Shown here in pieces: positions 27,801-44,287 of a stretch of DNA of 64,000 nt. The position numbers and the translations under genes were made by a program. Every line of letters starts with the position of its first letter. Position 1 is the first letter of the stretch. Origin of the DNA: Gossypium raimondii (taxonomy: Eukaryota > Streptophyta > Magnoliopsida > Malvales > Malvaceae); assembly GCF_025698545.1 (NCBI RefSeq), contig NC_068569.1, forward strand, positions 1,984,001 to 2,048,000, read 5' to 3'. The notes below the pieces were generated by a model that searched no databases, had not been told where the DNA came from, and saw nothing but the letters and a program-made list of their open reading frames with translations.

Positions 27801-29986
27801 GACCTTGCTAAACGTGTTAACTGAGCCTCATGAAGAATAGCATCCCCAATAATAAAAGAACCAACTAAAAGAACATACAGCTTTTTGTTGAATGAATACT
27901 GTAAAATCTATGAGGTAACTTTGTACTTGATAATGTGAAGAGAAAAAAAACGAGTTTGACCTGCGTACCTTGTTATCTTTTGCACCATGTGAACTGCTAT
28001 TAATTTTTGGCCTGAAAGCATTTAGATTGCTCTTCAAAGTTGCTCCAACAGAATCTCGTCTCACAGCTTCATACTCAACATTGTTATAACAATTAACACA
28101 ATTGCACTCATCACAATACATGCCAGATGAAAAGCATTCACAGTACCTGACCAAGGCATTGCAATATTAACTTCCTATATCTTATACGATCAGTCATGTT
28201 GACTACATTTCAAATGCAAAAAATGGCTCAATCATATTATATAAACAGACAAATCATAAACAAGACAGTCTAAAGATACTACCATCCAAATGACCAGGTA
28301 AGCTGACTAGATGCTACTAATAGAAGTCATAACCTATCCCCATCTTTTCCCTCTCACGCACACTTCTCGACAGATCGAACATACAACTACAAGTCTAGTT
28401 AGTGTGTTGGAACACACTTTTACATCTTTCGTATACCATAAGTTGAATGGGTTAGAAATAAATAGAAGGAAATGTTAGCTTAAGGAAATATTTTAACAGA
28501 AGCATCTCTTATCGAAGCATGCCAAGGGTCTGGGCCATTTGGACGGAGAAAGTGCATTTTTGGAATTGAAGGCATTTTCCTCCTGTTTCTGTCATTTGTA
28601 GAGTTCATCTTCTTCTGCAATTGGTAAAGACGGAAATATTCCAAAACCTTGTACTACTTGCACTCTGAAGCTGCTCAAGCCAGACCCATATAATTGTGGA
28701 AAAGGTTTAGAAAGGTGATGCAGAACAAACTTAAAAGTTAGGAAGTACCACTTATCAGGCTGATAAAAGGTGATACTAGATTCAGCTAGGGGCTAGTGAT
28801 ACAGAAATGGATATTGTGAGAAATATCTCTAAGAACTATTGTTAACTAACTCATTGTACTTACAGTTTTAGACACCGAGAATGTTTACAGTTAGAGTGCT
28901 TCTGCTTCTTTGGAGCCTCATCATTTAGTTCATTTGGTCTTGTTTTAGCTTTTAGGGATTCTGGTTTTCTGAAGAGAGCAAGAGATAAGAAAAATAATAC
29001 ATTCTTCAATAAATGCAACAAATATTTGAGAAAATCAGCATTAATAATCACAAGAAGCATTTCATCTGCGCTTTAAGATTAATAGACATCATTAATCAGG
29101 AACAGCAATGCTGAATACATCCTCGGTTGAGCGGTAAGAAATATGACCATTACAATAAATAAGTCACGAATAATAGAAAGAACTATTCTTTCGCACACAA
29201 ATTGACAGAAAAAAAAAACCCGAAGCTGATAAAGCAACGGATAAATTCCTTTACTCCAAAACAATGTTCAATTTGAAAGAGAAAATGATGAAAAAAAAAA
29301 ACAATTGAACTTCAAGAGATCAGTTCCAAAAGAAACCAGCTATTCTGTTCTGTGATCAGACGGAGAAAATAGTCAAAAATTTCGTAAAATGAAATACAAA
29401 ATTCACCAGAATTTGATTCAAACATAACTGAAAGTTGATACTAAAATGTTAATTTTGAATTATTTAAAAACATAATGTCAATCAGGACACGGAGGACCGT
29501 AACCCAAGCTTCCTTACTATGTACACTCCCGGAAAGGGGGGAAAGGGAGCTTTTATCAAACAAAAGATTAATCTACAGAATAACACGATAAAAAGGAAAA
29601 AAAACAATCAAAAGTTTTGATAGCAAAAACTCACACAATACTCGAAGATGCTGTAGTTAGAGGATGAGATTGCCCGGCAGCCACAGAAATAGTCGCCGCT
29701 ACCTGTTGCTTTATCTGTGGCTGCTGTTGCTGATTAACTGAAGCTGCTGCAGGCGACCACGAAGCGACATCCATCCCTTGTTTGGATTGCAGGTTTTCTG
29801 GGAAAACTACAGCAACGGCAGAAATCCCGCCAAAAGCGGCCGTAAAATCGAGCTGCCTTGCTAGCTTCTTCTCCGGAAAATCCGCCGAATCAGATTGTAC
29901 TTTTTTTTTGGCGGGAATTGGTCTCCTTTTCCTTCCCCCTTCAAGTTCCAATATGTTCCCAATGATCCTACACAGCCACAGCTCAA
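24882..29986 (-). CDS. TCX5: Tesmin/TSO1-like CXC (TCX5/6-type CPP) protein, probably impaired
   Basis: Exons: about 29986-29635, then 28968-28864, 28146-27969, 27512-27156, 26918-26821, 26744-26650, 26061-25684, 25126-24882, for roughly 600 residues. The first exon has the family block [18 protein letters not shown]. Two cysteine-rich CXC motifs follow. The second ([17 protein letters not shown]...CKCMGC) has all nine cysteines. The first reads [17 protein letters not shown], with Ser where the first Cys belongs. The linker, normally RNPNAFRPK, reads SNLNAFRPK. The intron at 25683-25127 must use a GC donor (GG|GCAAGT) to keep the frame. No in-frame ATG was found for the first exon. TCX5/6 proteins act in the plant DREAM complex, repressing cell-cycle and DNA-methylation genes. 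The CXC motifs bind zinc and TTYRAA-like DNA. Confidence 0.75.
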
Positions 29987-32900
29987 AATCACCAAATAAT
30001 ATCACAAATTGCCTTGAATCACCTCAAATTCACCCACTTTCATATGCAAATTCCAATCTACAATCTCGAAAGCCTCAAAATGCAAAAATATCCGTGATTT
30101 CCCGAGCTCACTATTTCCACCGAGACGTTCCAAAAAATACAAAGGCGATTTTTAATTGTTGGTGGTGTGTTCTTTCTTTCTCCTTTTCCCCTTCGGTTCT
30201 CCTCCCACTCGCTTGTCAAGTTTTGAATATCTTTTTCTTTATTGTTTATTGAACGTGGGATTCGCGTGGATTCTCGATCCGACGGCTTATATTGAAAGTA
30301 TTAATCTGATGGATGAAATTCACAGTAGTGAGTATGGTGAGTTAGTGACCGTTGGATCCAGCTAAACGCAAGGTTTCCACTAAAGAGCTGTGGGTTAAGT
30401 GAGATAAATGATTAAGGAATGAGAGTAGGGACCACTCATGTTTTGACACTTGGAGGATTATCGTGGGAGTTATGGTTGAAAAAACCATAACGAAAAGATC
30501 GTCGTGCAAAAGACAGACAGATATAATGGCAATAGCCTTTTTTTGTTTTGAGGACTTTGAGTCAACCCAAGTCAAATTTTAATTTCAATTATTTTTAAAA
30601 CATAGCCACTGCTCTAGCAAAGATCTTCGTGTCAAAGATCGACAGATAATGGAATGTGACCTATACTTTCAAGTCGCCGTATTAGCGACTTTCATCTTTT
30701 TTCTTTGGCACCGCACGCACCTAGTTTTGTTGCATGCATAATTCGCTGGTATTAATTAGTTTAGTTATCGGTCAATTATTAAAATATAACAATTATTTTA
30801 ATAGAATATCTAAATCTTAATTTTCAAAAACAGTTAAGGTTGGAATTATTATTGCCGTACCAAAAGATATAACAATTAGAAAAAGTATATTATGTTTTTA
30901 ATTTAATATTATTATTGTGTTATTTGTTTTTTTCCTACAAATAATAAACACTATCATATTTTAAATTTTTTGAATAAAAATAAAATTTTTAGTTAATTGT
31001 TTTAGAAAATATTCGATTTAGGTAACTATTAAAATTTTAAACTTTAATAATTTAATTTAAATAATAATCAAATAAACCATTTGAATATTTAGATTTAGAC
31101 TTTCTTCTATTGGAAATGACTCATTATTGAAAGTTGAAAGAACTTTTGAGTCATCCTTTAGACGAAGTACTTTCTTTCAAAGGCTTATTATAATGTTGTA
31201 GCTTTTAAAAACCTTTGAAAAATATTTTAAAAAGTTAATTGTAACTATCATAGGTGTGGCAAAATTGTGGAGTCAATTGAGAATTCACTTTTCTTTTACC
31301 CTTTTGCTAGCATCTTTGAAAAGCACGTAATCTTTTTATCTTTGATTACATTTCTGACATAGCAATTGTTTCATCCCTTTGGTTATTGGATGGGCGCTCT
31401 TTTAATTTTCTTCGATAATAACAATTATAATGTATTATTTGGTCTGTGTTCGGAAAAATTTAGATTTAATAAAATGTTTTAAAATTAAAACGTATGAATT
31501 AAGCGATTTGATGTAACATTCATTAACATCACAAAATCCTTTGATATTCAAATGATTTACATATCAACTAAAAGTAAAGATTGATCTTATTTTGAATTGA
31601 ATTACGATAATATTATAAATTAACTTAATTCATCTTTACCATCTACCTCTTGGAATGCGTTTGTTATCAAATAGGATATTATGCCAATCATGTTCTTGAT
31701 TTGCTTCCATTAATTGGTTGAAACGGTAATACAATTGCAAATTGAATTGTTAAACAAGCTAAAATTGGGTATTCTGTGACCGGTTTTTTCTCCCTCACAT
31801 GAGCTTGCAATAATGCTTGCTGTGTAATTGTTGGGTCCTGCAATGAATATGGCAGTTTTTTTAAAAAAAATAAATGAATGAATGTTGCAGTTTGACAAAA
31901 GAAAAAAGTTAAAATTATAAACAATCCAACAAGAAAAATATTGTCTCAAGCACCGACCCTCATGTGACAGTTCTTTTTCCCCCTCAGATCACGTGACAGG
32001 TATTTGATATATAAAGGACAAAAATATTAAACCACCATTCCTTAAGAAACGACGTTTTACCCACGGTCTTCTTTATTGCTGGAATAATAATTCAAAATGT
32101 CTATACTATCGCCACCTTTCTTCTCCAATGACCGTGAAAAACTAGAAATTCCCATACACGAAATGTCCAAGTTACCCCAATCTTCATCTTCTTCCGGCAA
32201 CCTGTCACTTTCCATTTTAGGACAGGTGTCGTCACCGAATCAAACTCCCCCAACCCGCTTTTTCTGGAATCACGTGTATTTCGAAACTTTAATTTGTTTT
32301 TTAGCGGCTAATAATTAAGTTGATTAACTTTTTAATTTTAATTAAACCAAAAAATAGCTTTAATTAAGTATCGTATTAGTATGTTTGTCTCTTTGTTGTG
32401 CTCTAATTCAGTTCATTTTTTCTAGAAAAAGAGAAAAACTATTGCCTCTGCTCTGTTTCTTTAATTAAGAGAAACCTTCTTCCTTCCCCTCAGTCCCCAC
32501 TCATCACAATCCAAACCTCCTTCCCCGGCGCACGATAGCTCGTAGACGTACCTTCTTTTTTCTTCTTTACGTTTTTATTTATTTATAAATAACTGGAAGC
32601 TCTGTCTCTTTTTTCGCGAAATTTCTGTACCTTACAGTAAAAGTGTCATCAAAATTCTTGGACGATTACATACGGCAGATCTATCAAATCATCTTAAGCA
32701 AGGTGGATTAATTTTTAGCTTTTTGATCGAATATTAGCTTGTTTAGCGCTCATCTTCGTTTGATTCCTTTTTTACGACTAGCATTTCTTTGTGCGGTTTC
32801 TGCTGTAATTTGAATTTTCTTTTAATGAATGTTGATTGTATTTGTATTGATTTGAAGGTGATTTATTTTAATTTAATAGTTTTAGTTTTATCTAATTTAG

Positions 32901-33420
32901 AGATCCTCTGTTTTTCCTTTTCCTTCCGTGTGATTGTTTAGAAAAATTCAAAGGAAAGAGAAAAATGAAGTGAGCGTTTTAACGTAATGGTGGAAGTTAG
33001 CCTAATTTTCAGGTTTTTGGTGCCAATTTAAATTTCTGGTGTCGAATTAATTGAAATCGGAGTAAGATATTTTTTTGTTATTATTATGATGCCAACAAAG
33101 AATTGTTTGCTTTTTATTTACGCTATATGCAAGTGCAATCTAAACGTGTTGATCAATTTGGTTGATGATTTTGTTGAATTTGTTTGAGTGTTGAAAATAA
33201 ATTACAAGATGTTGAGCTTGAATCTGTTTTTCTTTTAGATGAGAGTTCTATAGGGGAAAATAAACAGAGATTTTTATGTTAATGTTCTATGATGATGAAG
33301 GAAATTAATTTTTCATGTTAAAATGCTAACTTATCGCAACTTGCAATGTGCCAGTACGATCTTTACAAATATACGCAAGTTTGAGCGATAGAAGGCCGGA
33401 GCTGGCTGCTCTAGTTTGGG
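29987..33420. other. Intergenic: divergent promoters of TCX and the glucose-transporter gene
   Basis: The 5' leader of the TCX gene must lie just right of 29987, but no ATG exon was found. From about 30580 to 32050 the DNA is AT-rich and featureless. A CT-rich block at 32450-32530 (CCTTCTTCCTTCCCCTCAGT) looks like a transcription start or leader for the transporter. An intron in that leader, ending at the CCAG at about 33351-33354, is possible. The open frame at 32097-32318 starts with ATG but resembles nothing. Confidence 0.4.
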
Positions 33421-34064
33421 ATGTGGGGTCGTCACCGTGAAGCATTCTCAATGTACAAGAGGATGCCATCAAGAGATCATTCAACTCTAGTTGATGATGT
33501 AGAAGAGAATTCAGGTAAAGTTATTTATGATAGACAAGCTGAGGGTCTCTGCATAGCCATGTTTGTGGAGTTGTTAGACCCAGAACCAACTTGAGTTCGA
33601 TTCTAATTGCCCGAAGTGCTTGACGGTATTGTTCCCTTGAGATAGGTCCTTTCGAAATTTGTGTACGGAAAAATGTTAACCAATGGAAAGATTTTGGAAT
33701 TTTTTTGTTCTTCTTTTTCAATTTACTCTTCATAAATTTGCATTCAGTTATCCGCAATTGGAAAAACAGATTAAAAGATTGCAGATATTTAACTATACCG
33801 AAATAATTCCTGGATATTTGTTGCTTTAATAACTTATTTTAGATTATTATCAGCTTTCAAGTAACTTTAAGATACTTTTATGCTTAATTTTTGTGTTTGT
33901 TTAGCTCTCTTACAGAACAGCATGGACGTGGAAACTACAAATCCTTCATGGTTGCTTTCCTTTCCGCATGTAGTAGTTGCGACCATATCTTCACTCCTAT
34001 TTGGCTACCATCTTGGGTTTGTGTGCTATCTTAAACTGTCATCTTCATATCTTCCTTATTTTGC

Positions 34065-34106
<42 letters not shown>

Positions 34107-37100
34107 GTTCTCACAACAATATTAGATGTTTATGGTTTGCATGTTGGCCATTTTATACAGGGTGGTTAATGAACCGCTTGAAAGTATCTCTATAGATTTA
34201 GGTTTCAGGGGCAATACTCTGGCTGAAGGTGACATTTTTTTCCCTTTCCATTTTTTTCCTCACTTCTGCATCTGGAGCCTAGACTTATTACGACATGTTA
34301 AATTTAGGTCTGGTGGTGAGTACTTGTTTGGGTGGTGCCTTTATTGGATCTTTGTTCAGTGGTTGGATTGCTGATAGTGCCGGGCGCCGTAGGGCATTTC
34401 AGTTGTGTGCTCTTCCTATGATTATTGGTGCTGCTACAAGGTGATATACATTGCCAATGAAATGCTTAAATGAATCATTTTCAAGCTATGCCCTGTATTT
34501 TATATCCTAATACTGCAACAATAGATTTTGGTTTAAATTTGACACCCACTTTTTTATGGACTATTCGTTTTACTTTGTTATGGTGACATTAGTTACTTTT
34601 TTATTCTCAAAGAAGATGGATTAGATATAAAATTTTACCCTTGAGACAAAATTATGTTTGACAACAAATTTACCGTCTTGATAAAGTAAGAATAGCTAGT
34701 AGCCTAGGACCTTGATTGGTAGACCTTTTCTTCTTTTTTGACCCGCTATAGTTATTTCTTCTAAAGCCTTGTTTGTGGAGAGATCATGTTTTAAACTAGT
34801 TAATATATGTGTTGATTGGAGAACCTTTTATTGTCTTTATAATCTTTTGTTTACGTGCTGTGTTCTCCATACAATTCTGTTCTTCTGTTTCACTTCATAA
34901 ATTTGAATTTATAAGATAGGACTCTGACAAACAAAATTCGTTTTAGTGCAACAACAAGAACTTTGGCGGGTATGCTCATTGGAAGGTTCTTAGTTGGGAC
35001 TGGAATGGGAATTGGTCCACCTGTTGCTTCTCTTTATTTGGCAGAGGTATTCATGCTGTTAATTTTATGTTACACCAATCATTGAATATATAGCATACTT
35101 AATTCTTGCATGAATGTAAATTGTTCTTTGTCATCTGATTTTATGTACTCAATTTAGGTTTCCCCTGCTTCTTTAAGGGGAACTTATGGAAGCTTCATCC
35201 AGATTGCAACTTGTCTGGGACTTATGGGGGCTCTGTTTATTGGTATCCCCGTCAGAGAAATTGCTGGCTGGTACGAATCATGCTCTAGGTATCACAGTAT
35301 CTGTTATATGTTTCTTGTCAGACTTATTTTGCATAATTTGCTCAGGTGGCGCATTTGTTTTTGGGTCTCAACAGTTCCTGCTGGGATACTTGCATTTGCT
35401 ATGATATTTTGTGCTGAAAGTCCACATTGGTTATACAAGGTTTGCTCTCTGGTTTGCATGTATTGTAATATCTGATTTTATGTCTGAATATATAGTTTTT
35501 AATGTCTTCCTGTATGTGTGTTGCTTCTCACTTTTATAGATGCAATTTATTGGTTAGAATCGCTACCAACTTTCATTGGACCCTTTCTGTCATGCTATTT
35601 TTATTCTTTCAACTTTTCCATATACTGTACTCATTCTTCTATGGAAAATTTTTGAAGATGTGCCCATCACCTCTAACATGTAATCACATGCGATAGAAAC
35701 AGATATTTAGTTTATTAAAGCTCATGCTGAGGTAAAATTATTATGCTATCCTGGTTGTGTCATCAGAAAGGTAGAAGTGCTGAAGCTGAAGCAGAGTTTG
35801 AGAGGCTTTTAGGTGGATCACATGTCAAATATGCCATGTTAGAATTATCCAAATTGGACAGGGGGGATGAAGCAGATACCGTGAAACTGTCAGAGTTGTT
35901 CCGTGGCCGCCATTTTAGAGGTAGATATTTACCATTTCTTGCTATGCTTTAAAAAATGCCGAGTATTTTTGGGGTCTACAGCTGTTGCTTCCTGTTCTGC
36001 TTTGCTTCTTTCCTTTTGGGTTTTAAAGTTATTCACGTTCTCCTTTTGCAGTTGTTTATATTGGGTCAACCCTATTTGCTTTACAACAGCTATCTGGTAT
36101 AAATGCCGTGTTTTATTTCTCTTCGTCGGTATTTAAAAGTGCTGGAGTACCATCGGATGTTGCAAATGCATTGATAGGAGTAGCAAATTTAACAGGTATA
36201 CTTTGTCCTTTGATGGCTTTCTTGACCACGTTCTATTATGGCATTTTGGTCCGTCTCTTGATGCATGATTTTTCCTTCATAATAGGATCTATTGTTGCCA
36301 TGCTTTTAATGGATAAACTTGGAAGGAAGCTGCTTCTTTTGTGGAGCTTCTTTGGCATGGTAATTTACAGTGTCACTGATTTTCTCATCGAAAGCACTTT
36401 CATTTATTAGTAGTATTCAAGGAGAGCTACATGTGACTTGTATCGACAAAAATGAAGAAAAGAAAGGCATATTGCTTCCTGACGTAAATTAGAATTTACA
36501 TCCCGTAATGCTTTACAATGGGTCAATCTTTTTTCTTTTGTGCCCAGAGCACCCCTGGGTTAAATTATTCCATGTCATCTCTTGTTTGAGATGGAACGAA
36601 ATTTATTTCTGTTTTGTTAAAGAAGCTAGTATATTGATCATAGCAAGGATTTGGGAACTATGGTTTTAAATTCCACTGCTATTACCATTTTATGCATGGT
36701 TCAGCTAAAAACAAATATTTATTTTATTTTCTTGAATGGAAGAATGAAAATTTATTTATAAATTCTGACTTTATTTTTTTTAATTTAATTTACTCAGACT
36801 ATGTCAATGGTCCTTCAAGTTGCTGCGGCAAATTCTTACGTGTCAGGCTCTGGATCTTTATACCTATCAGTTGGTGGCATGCTAATGTAAGTATTGCTGT
36901 AATTTATATGCTTTTTTTTTTTTTGTAAAAATCTCTGAACACCTAGGATTTATATGGATGGAAAAAGTATTCAAATTTTGTATAAGTTGGAAATCTTGGT
37001 TGTAAGTTCTTTGTGTTTGGGTTCTCGAACCTGAGATCCTGACCATTGGAATAAGCAGCAACCTAGAAGTGGAATTGATGGCTTGAAAATGATGAAAAGA

Positions 37101-37758
37101 TTACCAATATATCTAATATTAGTCTTTTTTATATCAATTCACCATCAACCACTGAGGCGGAACTTTATTGATCATGCTATTCATTGTGGAAAACTATAAA
37201 TTGCCTATGACAAATGTCAGCATTGATTGCTGGAAGGCAATAGAGATTTGATTTCTGGATATGGATTACAACATGCAGGTTCGTCTTAACATTTGCACTG
37301 GGAGCTGGTCCTGTTCCAGGTCTCCTCCTACCTGAAATTTTCCCTAATCGAATCCGGGCAAAAGCTATGGCGTTCTGTATGTCAGTGCACTGGGTAATTT
37401 TCTCCTTTTTTCTTTTTCTCTTTCTCTTCCATATCATTTGTCCGAAGAGATTGTGACAGCTTTCGCAGCTCCGCAAGCTAGGATATGAAATTATTAGGAA
37501 ACAAAATAGAAATAGAGAATCTTATTGCTATCTTCTGATGTTCTTTTTCTTGGTTGCTTTTACATTGCTCTTCAGGTAATCAATTTCTTCGTTGGTTTGC
37601 TCTTCCTGCGCTTGCTGGAGCAACTCGGTCCACAGCTCTTATACTCGATTTTCGCCAGCGTTTGCATGATGGCTGTGATCTTTGTTAAAAAGAACGTAAT
37701 GGAGACCAAAGGAAAATCACTTCAAGAAATAGAGATTGCTCTTCTCCCACCAGAATAG
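33421..37758 (+). CDS. pGlcT2: Plastidic glucose transporter-type sugar porter
   Basis: Thirteen exons: 33421-33514, 33905-34016, 34161-34228, 34308-34440, 34947-35046, 35158-35270, 35346-35439, 35767-35920, 36052-36195, 36286-36359, 36798-36886, 37279-37393, 37576-37758, giving 490 residues. It has 12 predicted membrane helices and the major-facilitator sugar motifs: FGYHLGVVNEPLESISIDLG, SGWIADSAGRRRAF, GRFLVGTGMGIGPPVASLYL, ESPHWLYKKGR, QQLSGINAVFYFSSSVF, MDKLGRK, GAGPVPGLLLPEIFP and ETKGKSLQEIE. From memory it is closest to the pGlcT/SGB1 clade (Arabidopsis At1g67300 and At1g79820). This clade includes plastid envelope exporters of glucose from starch breakdown and the Golgi protein SGB1. 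The N-terminus is short for a transit peptide, so the location is open. The frame is whole, and a TTA microsatellite lies in intron 2. Confidence 0.88.
34067..34107. repeat. (TTA)n microsatellite
   Basis: About 13 uninterrupted TTA units lie in intron 2 of the glucose-transporter gene. Such a run is probably polymorphic in length. Confidence 0.9.
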
Positions 37759-38790
37759 AGTTGGTACATTATCTCCCAAATTTATTTTTTGCAATTCAAT
37801 TTTTTATCTTACTTTTATAGAGCTAAGAATAATAACCAATAACCACCAGACGTGTCAGTACATGTGAGTGTGACGATGTCAGTACATGTGAGTGTAGATA
37901 ATTCCTTCTGACTTGATCAAATGAATTTATATATGCAGATCAAACATAAATTTGAAGAGCAGATATTTTGATCTCATGCAACCAACTTTAGGTATACATG
38001 TGAGTGTTTGACATGCATGAAGTTTGTTGTATATCCATATTTGGTCCTTAATTCATTCGGGCTAATATGAAATGATATATTAGATGGGCTCTCTATTTCC
38101 TAATTCGGGCTACGGGTCATTAGTTTTGAATCTTTATAGTTCTAGTTATTTGACTTAAGGTAGCACCACGGTTCACCATTTTTGCCTCGACTTTTCAGCC
38201 TAGAAGTTGAAATCATAGCAATATATATTTTACTTTACAAAAAAATAACAATAAATTTTACTATTTTTATGTTTAGCAAAATATGACTATTTATATGCAA
38301 TTAATATACATAAAATGATATCACAAAGTAAATTAAAGTTATCATATCACCATGTTTATGTGTAATTTTATCCCTAATCTTTTTACCCATACTCCTTTAA
38401 CAATTGCCAAGTTTTGGTTGCTGTTTGGCAAAAAAAAATGTATTGGTTAATGACCAGTTGCCTGTATTGTCTTTTTGGTACATTACCAATTGGCTATTTA
38501 CCATGGCAGCATTAACTAGAAAGATAGAATTTTTAGAAAATGGAATGAGAACTATGGCTGTTATCAAATAACCTTAATAAAAAAGAACATGAAAATTTCA
38601 CAACTACAAAATCCAGGTTTTTACAATGATTGAAGTGTACACAAGTTGGTTTGATACAGAGCCAAGCAAGTCTGACAGATTCACGATTTCTCATCTTCCT
38701 AGTTGCTGGTTTTAGCTAGCTATGCCTTTAAACAAAATGGAAAAACAACGAAAAAAAAAGGCATTCACAATACCTGAATACAGACCAGGC
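37759..38790. other. Convergent 3' region with a 24-bp tandem duplication
   Basis: Between the transporter stop codon and the decayed end of the CDKF;1 copy. A 24-base unit at 37854-37877 (GTCAGTACATGTGAGTGTGA, then CGAT) is followed by an 18-base exact partial copy. The rest is AT-rich with no gene. Confidence 0.45.
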
Positions 38791-41181
<2,391 letters not shown>

Positions 41182-42279
41182 ATTCTTTTTAAGGTTCTTT
41201 GTTTCTGTTGATGTTTGTGTTCTCAAGAAATTACCGATCACAGAGGAGAAAAGCGAGGACTGATTGAGTAGTTTAAAGAAACGACGCCGTTAAGAAAAAA
41301 GTTCCATCAGCTACCATTTAATTCACCCGCCCTCTAGCTACGGGCCATTAAATGCCCATTTGAAAAAACAAGGAAACTACATTAGTAGTAAGTTAATTGT
41401 TAGTAAACAAATTTTTACTAATTATTTATTAGTAAATTTATATTTTGTTATTTAAATTTAAAAAGTTACAAAATATCACTTAATTTTTTAATTTTTTCTT
41501 TTCAGCCAGAATCTTTTAAAATTGGCATAATAACAGCTTTAATCCTCAATATTTGCTCATTATATCAATTTAATCTTAATTATAAAAACTCTAACCATCA
41601 ACATTTATGTATTATGCATTTTTTTGTGATATTTTCACCTAAAAGTTAAAAAATAAATTTACTAACTTAATTTGATTGAAAATATACAAAAGTGAAAACA
41701 CGCAAGATAATAATTTTCATCGTTTTTTTATTTTTATTTAAAATTAACCCTCAATGTCGAAAGACTAATTGACATGATTTATTGAGGTTAAAATTATTAT
41801 TTCGCTAATTTTAAAAGCTTTCACCATTAGCCAAGTAACAAAAAAAATAAAATTGAATAGTTAAATGATTATTTTTAATTTTTATAGTTGAGTAACTAAA
41901 AAGAAATTTACTAATATTTGAATATCTAGAAATATAATTAAAAAGAAACAAAGAGTTAATCCGATCTCTAAATAACCTTCAGTTTCCTTAATATTAAAAA
42001 GTTAATAAAAAATTACAGGAAAAATGAAACATAATCAAATCTGAATTCAAATAATATCTATAGTTTTGCGTGGTTTTATAATTTTTTTTTCCGAAAAATG
42101 TGGAGTGAAATGTTGGGTAAAATATAATTATGAACCCATCTACTTCCCCAAGTATTCAGTCCTCGTCCTCAAAATCCCATTGTATGGTTGTTTATTGCCT
42201 AATAGGGAGACAATTGAACCATTTTAATCGAGTCTTATAAACCTGATTCATGTTTGCTTCTTGATTTTCTTTAGATTTA
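41182..42279. other. Intergenic, AT-rich, with degenerate repeat patches
   Basis: Upstream of the CDKF;1 copy. The stretches at about 41390-41500 and 41850-41950 (TTATTAGTAAATTTATATTTTG, AGTTACAAAATATCACTTAA) resemble internal words of the MITE at 1377-1569 and are probably worn copies. No gene is seen. Confidence 0.4.
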
Positions 42280-42418
42280 GGGTGGGTTTGGATGGGCGAT
42301 TGGGTGCAGTGCGGTGCGTTTTGCTTACTTTTTGTCTCACGCTACAGTATCTAATCTCACTGCCATTGCTATTTTTACACTAACTACAAATAAACGCACC
42401 GCTCATCCAAACCTATCC
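42280..42418. mobile_element. Tourist-like MITE, 139 bp, TTA target duplication
   Basis: The left end GGGTGGGTTTGGATGGGCG matches the reverse complement of the right end, GGATAGGTTTGGATGAGCG, at 16 of 19 positions. It is flanked by TTA at 42277-42279 and TTA at 42419-42421. A three-base TTA/TAA duplication with short inverted repeats is the PIF/Harbinger (Tourist) pattern. It is non-coding. It lies 214 bases beyond the stop codon of the ROP gene. Confidence 0.72.
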
Positions 42419-42631
42419 TTAATTAAGATTGTAACAAAAAGGAGATTGAATATAACTTAACCAAAGGTAAAAAAATTACATTAAACAAACATATTTCAAC
42501 AGAAACTACAAAAGAAGACAGAAAGCAATACACTAATCATAATTCATGAGAGAATGAACAATTCCCTCTGTCATGCACTCCCATTAAATTCCCTGTTGAG
42601 GATTAGCAATCCTCAACTGCCATCTCCCTGA

Positions 42632-44287
<1,656 letters not shown>

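Noticed and set aside
32097-32318. 73-codon ATG frame upstream of the glucose-transporter gene
   Set aside because: Low-complexity Ser/Pro content, no resemblance to a known protein, and it lies in a promoter region. Kept only as a note.
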